This document shows positions 7,999 to 14,538 of a stretch of DNA of 64,000 bases, piece by piece (position 1 is the first letter of the stretch; every line of letters starts with the position of its first letter). Position numbers and translations under genes: made by a program. Source of the DNA: Soonwooa sp032078105 (lineage in GTDB: Bacteria > Bacteroidota > Bacteroidia > Flavobacteriales > Weeksellaceae); NCBI GenBank assembly GCA_046269235.1, contig JBJZOS010000003.1, positions 310,001-374,000 of the forward strand, in the 5' to 3' direction. A model generated the notes under the pieces. It saw only the letters and a program-made list of their open reading frames with translations. It had not been told where the DNA came from and made no database searches.

Positions 7999-8760
7999 AT
8001 GAAAATACTAAGCTCACCAGCCAAATTGATGAACATCGATTATCACACCGATGTACTGCGTTCAACAACGCCAAAATTCATCAAAGAAGCCGAAGAAATA
8101 CAATCTTACCTCAAACATAAAGACCCCAAATACTTGTCCGAACTCATGGAGATTTCACCGAAATTAGCAGACGAGAACTGGGAGCGTAACCAAAACTGGA
8201 AAGCCAATCCAAAACCTAAAGAGTCAGCGCCAGCGATGTTTGCATTTGTAGGCGAAGTTTACAGAGGTTTGGATGCCAAAACTTTGGACAAGCCAGCCAT
8301 AGATTATTTACAAAAAAATTACAGAATATTGTCAGGACTTTATGGTTTGCTAAAGCCATCTGACCGCATTATGTTGTATCGACTAGAGATGGGACGTCCT
8401 TTTTCATTTGACAACAACAAAAACCTTTACGATTTTTGGACAAAGCGTGTAACAGAGCAACTTAACTCCGAGTTGAAAGCCAAAGATGTAATCCTAAATT
8501 TAGCCAGCAATGAGTACGTCAAAGTTATAGATCGCAAAACAATAAAAGCGCCAATTATTGATTTCGAATTCCGACAAATACAACCCGATGGCAAACTAAA
8601 AACCATTGTTGTATACACCAAAAATGCGCGAGGATTAATGATTCGCTTCTGTGCCGAAACCAATGCTAAAACACTTACCGACGTTAAAGCATTTAATTAT
8701 GAAAATTACTTATTCGACGAAAACCTATCAACCGATACCAATCTGGTCTTCACAAGATAG
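7999..8760 (+). CDS. yaaA: YaaA family peroxide-stress protein
   Basis: A 253-residue protein that matches the YaaA (DUF328) family along its full length. It starts with the family's N-terminus (MKILSSPAKLM), and holds AMFAFVGEVYRGLDA near residue 78, LSGLYGLLKPSDRIMLYRLEMG near 112-133, and NLASNEYVKVID near 167. In E. coli YaaA is induced by OxyR and lowers free iron and DNA damage during peroxide stress; its chemistry is not settled, though structural work shows a DNA-binding fold. It is cytoplasmic, with no signal peptide or membrane segment. It appears to be transcribed alone. Confidence 0.92.
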   Translation: MKILSSPAKLMNIDYHTDVLRSTTPKFIKEAEEIQSYLKHKDPKYLSELMEISPKLADENWERNQNWKANPKPKESAPAMFAFVGEVYRGLDAKTLDKPAIDYLQKNYRILSGLYGLLKPSDRIMLYRLEMGRPFSFDNNKNLYDFWTKRVTEQLNSELKAKDVILNLASNEYVKVIDRKTIKAPIIDFEFRQIQPDGKLKTIVVYTKNARGLMIRFCAETNAKTLTDVKAFNYENYLFDENLSTDTNLVFTR

Positions 8761-8809
8761 TTTTTACTCAAAGATTTCGTACCTAATTTTAATTCATAAT
8801 TAGACTACC

Positions 8810-8841
8810 TTTCTGTACGCTGCGCGACTCGAAGTGACGAC
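8810..8841 (+). repeat. Short dispersed repeat, copy 1
   Basis: TTCTGTAC, a short spacer, then GACTCGAAGTGACGAC. A second copy with the same layout lies at 50363-50397, also in the 3' flank of a plus-strand gene. The 15-base core ACTCGAAGTGACGAC is identical in both. Confidence 0.5.
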
Positions 8842-8878
8842 GCGTTAATCTTAAACCTAATTCGTAAATCGCATTGCA

Positions 8879-9733
8879 TTGACTATTTCAGATCTTAAAA
8901 AACATTTTCAAAATGAACTTTCAGAACACTATTCAACCTCTGAAAGCATCACGCTATTTTATATTTTTGCAGACAAAATTTTTGGTTTCGCAAGACATCA
9001 ACTTCGCAAATTCGAAAACCAAGACATATTAAAAGATGATGAAGACACTTTTGAAAACATTCTTAATGATTTAAAATCTGGAAAACCTTATCAACAATTA
9101 ACGGGCGAAGCAGAATTCTACCGAAAAACGTTTAAGGTTAACGAACATGTTTTAATACCACGTCCAGAGACGGAAGAACTTTTGGAATTAGCTTCGCATT
9201 ATATCAATGAATTTCAGAAAGAAAATGCTATTCAGAATTTAAAAATCCTTGATATAGGAACAGGTAGTGGCGTTATCCCAATAATTTTAAAACTACATTT
9301 CCCAGACGCGGATGTCCATGCTTTAGACGTCTGCGAAGAGGCTTTAAAAGTAGCTAAACAAAATGCGGCTTTACATGACGTTGACATTCAGTTTTATCAA
9401 AAAGATATTCTTAACGACAAGCCCAATGACATTTATGATATTATCATCAGTAATCCACCTTACATTGGCATTGATGAGAATATCAGTATTGAAGATTCAG
9501 TAAAATCGTTTGAGCCCAATTTGGCTTTATTTTCGCCGACAGAAGATGTTTTGATATTTTATAAAAGAATCGCAGAACTCGGGAAATCGCACCTCAAAGA
9601 AAAAGGATTAATCTTCCTAGAAATCAATCAAAAATACGGTCCCGAAACTTTAGAATTATACAGAGAATATAAAGTTTCAAAATTGATAAAAGACATCTCC
9701 GACAACGACAGAATGATCTACGTCAAAAAGTAA
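8879..9733 (+). CDS. prmC: Release factor glutamine methyltransferase PrmC
   Basis: A 284-residue SAM-dependent methyltransferase that methylates the glutamine of the GGQ motif in peptide chain release factors. It shows the N-terminal helical release-factor-binding domain (about 1-85), the SAM motif LDIGTGSGVIPIIL near residue 124, acidic motif ALDVCEEALKVA, and the catalytic NPPYI motif near 193 (IISNPPYIGID). The first usable codon is TTG at 8879: an in-frame stop lies at 8858 and no ATG occurs until well inside the conserved N-terminus, so a TTG start is the best call (ATT at 8873 is a less likely alternative). The convergent thioesterase gene shares its terminator. Confidence 0.93.
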   Translation: MTISDLKKHFQNELSEHYSTSESITLFYIFADKIFGFARHQLRKFENQDILKDDEDTFENILNDLKSGKPYQQLTGEAEFYRKTFKVNEHVLIPRPETEELLELASHYINEFQKENAIQNLKILDIGTGSGVIPIILKLHFPDADVHALDVCEEALKVAKQNAALHDVDIQFYQKDILNDKPNDIYDIIISNPPYIGIDENISIEDSVKSFEPNLALFSPTEDVLIFYKRIAELGKSHLKEKGLIFLEINQKYGPETLELYREYKVSKLIKDISDNDRMIYVKK

Positions 9734-9821
9734 ACTTCGTCATAAAACAAGAACTTTTCAGTTGTAAAAAATACGATTTGGAGTATTGTTGTCATCGAAA
9801 AAGCTCACATGATGCAATCAT

Positions 9822-9856
9822 AAAAAAGGCTCTCAAATTTGAGAGCCTCTTTATTT
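9822..9856 (-). terminator. Bidirectional terminator between prmC and thioesterase
   Basis: A perfect 20-base palindrome, GGCTCTCAAATTTGAGAGCC (9828-9847), is flanked by A6 on the left and a T-rich tract on the right. It can end the minus-strand thioesterase transcript (T6 on that strand) and, less strongly, prmC. Confidence 0.85.
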
Positions 9857-10242
9857 TATTCGAAAATACGTTGTGGTTTTTTATTCTCATCGATCGCTAC
9901 CAAAGTAAAATCCCCCGAAACGGCTTTCTCACGCGTCTCCGCGTACATTTCTTCGATAAAGATTTCGATGTTAACTTTTAGGCTCGAGTTTCCTACGTAT
10001 TTTACTTTTCCGATCAACTCGACTAAAGTGTCTGCCGGTATCGGTTTTTTAAAATCGATTCTGTCGCAACTAACTGTTACAAAGGATTTTCTGGCAAATC
10101 GAGTGGCCGTCATAAAGGCAACTTCATCCATCATTTCCATAACTTTTCCTCCGAACATGGTGTTATGATGATTGGTTGTATTTGGGAAAACCACTTTAAA
10201 AACGTGGGTTTCGGACGCTTTAATTTTGTCGTCGTAATTCAT
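9856..10242 (-). CDS. Acyl-CoA thioesterase, hotdog fold (YciA type)
   Basis: A 128-residue hotdog-fold protein that would hydrolyse acyl-CoA thioesters in the cytoplasm. Family features are HHNTMFGGKVMEMMDEVAFMTATR near residues 25-48 (the long hotdog helix, with the Asp in MDEVA as probable catalytic acid), VTVSCDRIDFKKPI, and VGNSSLKVNIEIFIEE. It is shorter than E. coli YciA by only a few residues. The 5' leader on the minus strand (10243-10398) contains a compact structured RNA with a cobalamin-riboswitch-like core, which could regulate this gene. The physiological acyl substrate cannot be read from sequence. Confidence 0.88.
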   Translation of the reverse strand: MNYDDKIKASETHVFKVVFPNTTNHHNTMFGGKVMEMMDEVAFMTATRFARKSFVTVSCDRIDFKKPIPADTLVELIGKVKYVGNSSLKVNIEIFIEEMYAETREKAVSGDFTLVAIDENKKPQRIFE

Positions 10243-10310
10243 TCCTTTTTTTTGAATTAAAAGTTTAACAATTGAAATGAATAAAAATCTTTAAAATTCT
10301 TACTTCAAAT

Positions 10311-10398
10311 CGCGAAAGTTTTTGGGGATCCGACTTTGCAAAAGCATCACGGTTGCGCGACAGCTCGTGAGTTACACACGATTCACCCATTTCGGATG
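10311..10398 (-). ncRNA. Compact structured RNA, cobalamin-riboswitch-like
   Basis: Read on the minus strand this segment starts right after a TATCTTTG -7 box (10406-10399) and forms nested helices. ATCCGA (10397-10392) pairs with TCGGAT (10332-10327) as a closing stem; TCGTG-TGTAACT-CACGA is an inner hairpin; TGC-TTTT-GCA is another. Between them lies GAGCTGTCGCGCAACCGTGA, which closely resembles the E. coli btuB riboswitch core (GCTGACGCGCAGCGGTAA), also placed right after a short hairpin. The preceding GGGTGAATC resembles GGGAATC of the same riboswitch. It lacks the long peripheral arms of the classical element at 43134. No -33 TTG is seen. The next gene on this strand is the thioesterase. 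Identity as a cobalamin-family RNA is my inference. Confidence 0.55.
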
Positions 10399-10406
10399 CA
10401 AAGATA

Positions 10407-10686
10407 ATTTTTTAAAAGGATTTTATAAATTAATAAAAGAAAATTCTCTTCCAAAACATCAGAAGAACTTATTAAAAATTTTAAGGATGAAAAAAGTTAG
10501 TTATTAATAATTTCAAAAAGCTTATTATCATTTATCTTAACAAGCTAATTTTCAGACTTATATTTAATCATATCAATATTTAAGATTTTTCAATTTTGAT
10601 TATTAAAAAGTATTTAAAGGTTTTCATAATGATTCGTTTTTTTATCAGTGAAAAAAAAACTGAACGATAACAGATTATCCTTTTAC
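10407..10686. other. AT-rich spacer upstream of hutU
   Basis: I see no supported gene here. The stretch is AT-rich with scattered stops in all frames. The only items of note are the -7 box of the minus-strand RNA at its left end and the hutU promoter just after its right end. Confidence 0.5.
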
Positions 10687-10718
10687 TTGCTTTATATTTT
10701 CAATTTTGAATATCTTTA
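10687..10718 (+). promoter_or_regulatory. Putative hutU promoter
   Basis: TTG at 10687-10689, a 21-base spacer and TATCTTTA at 10711-10718 (one mismatch to TAnnTTTG) lie 30 bases upstream of the hutU ATG. Confidence 0.5.
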
Positions 10719-10748
10719 AACATTGAACTTTATAACAATAAAACTTTG

Positions 10749-12734
10749 ATGACATTTCAAGAACAAATAAAACAAGGGATTCCTACGGAACTTCCACAAG
10801 CTAAAGCTTACGAACCCAATATCAATCACGCTCCGAAGCGTAAAGACATATTAACCGACGAGGAGAAAAAATTGGCTTTACAAAATGCATTACGTTATTT
10901 CGATCCCAAAATTCATGCAGAACTTATTCCAGAATTCAAGAAAGAATTAGAGGATTTTGGAAGAATCTATATGTATCGTTTTCGTCCAGATTATGAGATA
11001 AAAGCCCGACCGATAACTGATTATCCTGCGAAATCTCAACAAGCTGCGGCGATCATGTTGATGATTCAGAATAATTTGGATTATGCCGTGGCACAACATC
11101 CTCATGAATTGATTACGTATGGTGGAAATGGTGCGGTTTTTTCCAATTGGGCGCAGTATCTTTTGACGATGCAATATTTGTCGGAAATGACGGATGAGCA
11201 AACTTTGGTGATGTATTCTGGGCATCCGATGGGATTGTTTCCGAGTCATAAAGACGCGCCAAGAGTTGTTGTAACTAATGGAATGATGATTCCGAATTAT
11301 TCGAAACCTGATGACTGGGAAAAATTCAATGCATTAGGCGTGACGCAATACGGACAAATGACGGCGGGAAGTTATATGTACATTGGTCCACAAGGAATTG
11401 TACATGGCACGACGATTACGGTTCTTAATGCCTTTAGAAAAATAAATAAAGAACCAAAAGGAGGTCTTTTTGTAACTTCTGGATTGGGCGGCATGTCGGG
11501 AGCACAGCCAAAAGCAGGAAATATTGCAGGTTGTGTAACAGTTTGTGCTGAGGTAAATCCTAAAATCACTAAAATTCGTCACGATCAAAAATGGGTGAAC
11601 GAAATCCATGAAAATATGGATGAATTGATTGAAAGGGTGAGAAAAGCTCAAGAAAATCAAGAAACTGTTTCTTTGGCTTACCTAGGGAATATTGTGGATG
11701 TTTGGGAGAAATTTGATGAAGAAAATTTGAGAATTGATATTGGTTCCGATCAAACTTCATTGCATAATCCATGGGCAGGCGGTTATTATCCAGCTGGAAT
11801 TTCTTTTGAAGAATCCAATGCGATGATGGCGGAACATCCAGAATTGTTCAAAGAAAAAGTTCAGGAAACCCTTAGAAGACACGCCGCAGCGATTAACAAA
11901 CACACTGAAAAAGGAACTTATTTCTTCGATTACGGAAATGCCTTTTTATTGGAAGCTTCGCGTGCAGGAGCAGATGTGATGTCTGCAACACCAAGTCTAG
12001 GACGAGAATTCAAATATCCATCGTATGTTCAAGATATTATGGGACCGATGTGTTTCGATTATGGTTTTGGACCGTTCCGTTGGGTTTGTACAAGCGGAAA
12101 ACCTGAAGATTTACAAAAAACAGATGATATTGCTTGTGAGGTTTTAGAGGAAATGATAAAAAATTCTCCAGCGGAAATTCAGCAACAAATGAAAGACAAT
12201 ATCCAATGGATAAAAGGTGCGCAGGAAAATAAATTGGTGGTAGGTTCTCAAGCAAGAATTCTGTATGCCGACGCAGAAGGACGAATGAAAATCGCAGAAG
12301 CCTTTAACAAAGCCATAAAAGAAGGGAAAATTGGTCCCGTGGTTTTAGGTAGAGACCATCACGATGTTTCGGGAACAGATTCTCCGTATCGTGAAACTTC
12401 CAATATTTATGACGGCTCGAGATTTACAGCAGATATGGCGATTCACAACGTAATTGGCGACAGTTTCCGAGGTGCGACTTGGGTTTCTATCCATAACGGT
12501 GGCGGCGTTGGTTGGGGCGAAGTCATTAATGGAGGTTTCGGAATGTTATTGGATGGAAGCGATGACGCTGACAGAAGATTAAAGTCGATGCTTTTTTGGG
12601 ACGTTAACAACGGAATTTCCAGAAGAAGTTGGGCAAGAAACGAAGGCGCGATTTTCGCTATCAAACGTGCTATGGAAGCCGAACCAAACTTAAAAGTAAC
12701 GCTCCCAAATTTGGTAGATGAAAGCTTACTTTAA
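10749..12734 (+). CDS. hutU: Urocanate hydratase
   Basis: A 661-residue urocanase, the second enzyme of histidine degradation, which hydrates urocanate to imidazolonepropionate using tightly bound NAD+. Conserved stretches include ITYGGNGAVFSNW, MYSGHPMGLFPSH, GQMTAGSYMYIGPQGIVHGT, the glycine-rich GGLFVTSGLGGMSGAQPKAG, the block DYGNAFLLEASRAGAD, and the C-terminal VSIHNGGGVGWGEVINGGFGM. It is longer than the roughly 555-residue enzymes of Pseudomonas and Bacillus, as is usual for the Bacteroidetes form. The ATG at 10749 is preferred to the TTG three bases earlier. The other hut genes are not in this window, so it is transcribed alone. Confidence 0.95.
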   Translation: MTFQEQIKQGIPTELPQAKAYEPNINHAPKRKDILTDEEKKLALQNALRYFDPKIHAELIPEFKKELEDFGRIYMYRFRPDYEIKARPITDYPAKSQQAAAIMLMIQNNLDYAVAQHPHELITYGGNGAVFSNWAQYLLTMQYLSEMTDEQTLVMYSGHPMGLFPSHKDAPRVVVTNGMMIPNYSKPDDWEKFNALGVTQYGQMTAGSYMYIGPQGIVHGTTITVLNAFRKINKEPKGGLFVTSGLGGMSGAQPKAGNIAGCVTVCAEVNPKITKIRHDQKWVNEIHENMDELIERVRKAQENQETVSLAYLGNIVDVWEKFDEENLRIDIGSDQTSLHNPWAGGYYPAGISFEESNAMMAEHPELFKEKVQETLRRHAAAINKHTEKGTYFFDYGNAFLLEASRAGADVMSATPSLGREFKYPSYVQDIMGPMCFDYGFGPFRWVCTSGKPEDLQKTDDIACEVLEEMIKNSPAEIQQQMKDNIQWIKGAQENKLVVGSQARILYADAEGRMKIAEAFNKAIKEGKIGPVVLGRDHHDVSGTDSPYRETSNIYDGSRFTADMAIHNVIGDSFRGATWVSIHNGGGVGWGEVINGGFGMLLDGSDDADRRLKSMLFWDVNNGISRRSWARNEGAIFAIKRAMEAEPNLKVTLPNLVDESLL

Positions 12735-12828
12735 TTATTTTTTTTTTAAATATTATTAAACCAAAAAAGTTGTTTACTAGTTAATTTTAACTTAGAATAA
12801 AGTCAAAAAAAAGTTCTCGATTTCATAG

Positions 12829-12858
12829 AAAAGCTATCAAATTTGATAGCTTTTTTTA
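12829..12858 (+). terminator. Rho-independent terminator after hutU
   Basis: A perfect inverted repeat, AAGCTATCAAA/TTTGATAGCTT, is followed by seven T. It lies about 95 bases after the stop codon. Confidence 0.85.
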
Positions 12859-12879
12859 GTTTGTATTTTATATTTTAGA

Positions 12880-13035
12880 ATGCATTTTTTTCAAATACTT
12901 ACAATTAAACGTCGTCAAATCCAACCTAACTTGATCGATTTATTAACCAACTTTAGCACAGATTTAACCTCAGATTTTTCAATAACAGACTTGCAGAAAG
13001 CAATTGTTTTTCATCTTTATTGCTCCTGGTTTTAG
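12880..13035 (+). CDS. Small ORF of 51 codons, uncertain
   Basis: An ATG-started frame (MHFFQILTIKRRQIQPNLI..., ending HLYCSWF) lies between the hutU terminator and the next gene. The composition is protein-like (amphipathic, with LIDLLTNF and ITDLQKAIVFHL), but there is no clear ribosome-binding site and I recognise no family. A TAGTTTTG at 13033-13040 overlaps its stop codon and could instead be the -7 box of the downstream gene. It could be a real small protein, a gene remnant, or chance. Confidence 0.25.
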   Translation: MHFFQILTIKRRQIQPNLIDLLTNFSTDLTSDFSITDLQKAIVFHLYCSWF

Positions 13036-13168
13036 TTTTGCATTTTGAAGAGATTTAAAGAAAATAACCAGCAATGTATTTTTTATATTTTAATTAATTA
13101 AATAAAAAAACAACTACCACGATTTAACTTTTAAAAAGGATAAAACTTTAAATCTTAAATATTAAATT

Positions 13169-13795
13169 ATGAAAATAGCCATTCCTAAACCTTGTCATGA
13201 GAACTGGGACAACATGACGCCAGCCGAAAAGGGAAAATTTTGTAGCATTTGTAATAAAGATGTTACGGATTTAACCACAATGACGGATGATCAAATTCTG
13301 AATGAATTACAATCTAACATCGACATCTGCGTCATTGCGAACAATTCTCAAATGAATAGAAATCTAGAATATTCTTTTATTAATTCATTATTCTCAAAAT
13401 TTGCGCTTGGCGTAATATTGACCTCTGCTGGAATTGTAAGTATCAACGCTCAACAAAAAGGAAATCAACAAAACACAAAAGGAGAAGCGACACATATTAG
13501 TTCTCACAAGGACACTAACAATGTCCGTGTAATGGGTAAAATGGCTTATATCCCTCCTAGAAAAGATACGATTAGAAAGCCTTTCCGACTGGGGAAGATT
13601 GGGACTTATCCTAATAAAAATAAAGCCAATCCGATCTATGTTTTAGACGGAATTATCGTTGATGACAAAAAAGTTAAAGATCTAAAACCTAGTAATATTG
13701 AAAAAGTTGAAGTTCTAAAAGCTGAAACCGCGAAACATAAATACGGCGAAAAAGCAAAAGATGGTGTCATTGTCATCACCTCTAAAAAGAAATAA
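13169..13795 (+). CDS. Cys-rich N-domain protein with TonB-plug-like tail
   Basis: A 208-residue protein in three parts. Residues 1-55 form a small cysteine-containing domain starting MKIAIPKPCHENWD, with C9, C25, C28 and C54 (FCSIC spacing suggests metal binding). Residues 75-93 are a membrane segment ending INAQ. Residues 154-208 read PIYVLDGIIVDD, LKPSNIEKVEVLKAE, YGEKAKDGVIVITSKKK, which closely copies the plug motif of SusC/RagA-type receptors (VxDGxP, INPxDIExIEVLK, YGxxAxxGVIxITTKKG). No barrel follows, so it is not a receptor. Proteins of this layout are common in Flavobacteria but I know of no assigned function. It stands alone, with its own terminator. Confidence 0.75.
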   Translation: MKIAIPKPCHENWDNMTPAEKGKFCSICNKDVTDLTTMTDDQILNELQSNIDICVIANNSQMNRNLEYSFINSLFSKFALGVILTSAGIVSINAQQKGNQQNTKGEATHISSHKDTNNVRVMGKMAYIPPRKDTIRKPFRLGKIGTYPNKNKANPIYVLDGIIVDDKKVKDLKPSNIEKVEVLKAETAKHKYGEKAKDGVIVITSKKK

Positions 13796-13802
13796 TGTAC
13801 AT

Positions 13803-13840
13803 AAAAAAGGCTATTTCAGATCTGAAATAGCCTTTTTTTT
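13803..13840 (+). terminator. Bidirectional terminator, 13169 gene and rhomboid
   Basis: A perfect 24-base palindrome, GGCTATTTCAGA/TCTGAAATAGCC (13809-13832), is flanked by A6 on one side and T8 on the other. It serves the plus-strand gene ending at 13795 and the minus-strand rhomboid gene ending at 13882. Confidence 0.9.
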
Positions 13841-13881
13841 CTAATTATAATTCGAAAATTAGTCACTTTGAATTATTAAAG

Positions 13882-14538
13882 TTAACCAATTTTTTTCTTT
13901 ATAAAAATTTGATAAGCTAAATAAACTAGGGGTAAAGACATTATTCCTAAATACATCGCATTTGCAATTACTAAATCTAAATGGAAAACAATCGCATACA
14001 ATAGTCCGAAACCTGCACCACCCAAATGCGCCGCATGACCTAGATTATCCCATTGTTTTGGATTGAGCATCATATATACAGAATAGGCAAAATACAAGGC
14101 TCCAAATATATAACCCGGAATCGGCAACGGAATAAACATAATACCAATACCAATATGTGGATAGGCTGCGATTGCTGCAAACAAAATCCCCGACACACCG
14201 CCACTAGCACCAATCGCCGAATAATAACTTTGATGTTTATAAATATACAAACTGAACAAATTCCCCAGTATAATTGATCCGAAATACACCACCAAAAATC
14301 CGATTTCTCCGAATTGTGACATCACAATCGGCGCAAAGAAATACAGCGTAAGCATGTTGAAAAACAAGTGCATAAAGTCGCCATGCAAAAAGCCCGCTGA
14401 CAACAATCGAATGTACTCTTTTCGCGATTGGATTGCTCCTACATTGAATTTGTACTTTTCAAAAAAAACTTGATTTTGGAACCCGTAAATACTGATTCCA
14501 CAGGTGATGACAATTAAAGCTAATAGTAGTGGTGGCAT
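13882..14538 (-). CDS. Rhomboid family intramembrane serine protease
   Basis: A 218-residue polytopic membrane protein of the rhomboid family, which cleaves substrate helices within the membrane. The catalytic serine is S112 in GASGGVSG and its histidine partner is H171 in HAAHLGGAGFG. The first helices carry HGDFMHLFFNML (H52 and H57), the usual WR/loop-1 histidine-asparagine region. Six or so hydrophobic segments fit the six-helix core. The start overlaps the parC stop by one base, placing it last in a parE-hypothetical-parC-rhomboid unit. The substrate is unknown. Confidence 0.92.
   Translation of the reverse strand: MPPLLLALIVITCGISIYGFQNQVFFEKYKFNVGAIQSRKEYIRLLSAGFLHGDFMHLFFNMLTLYFFAPIVMSQFGEIGFLVVYFGSIILGNLFSLYIYKHQSYYSAIGASGGVSGILFAAIAAYPHIGIGIMFIPLPIPGYIFGALYFAYSVYMMLNPKQWDNLGHAAHLGGAGFGLLYAIVFHLDLVIANAMYLGIMSLPLVYLAYQIFIKKKIG

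Noticed and set aside
10322..10507. 61-codon ORF on the plus strand
   Set aside because: It is antisense to the compact structured RNA, and its composition reflects the RNA stems rather than protein.
11334..11660. Long minus-strand ORFs inside hutU
   Set aside because: They are shadows of a well-conserved plus-strand gene and resemble no protein family.
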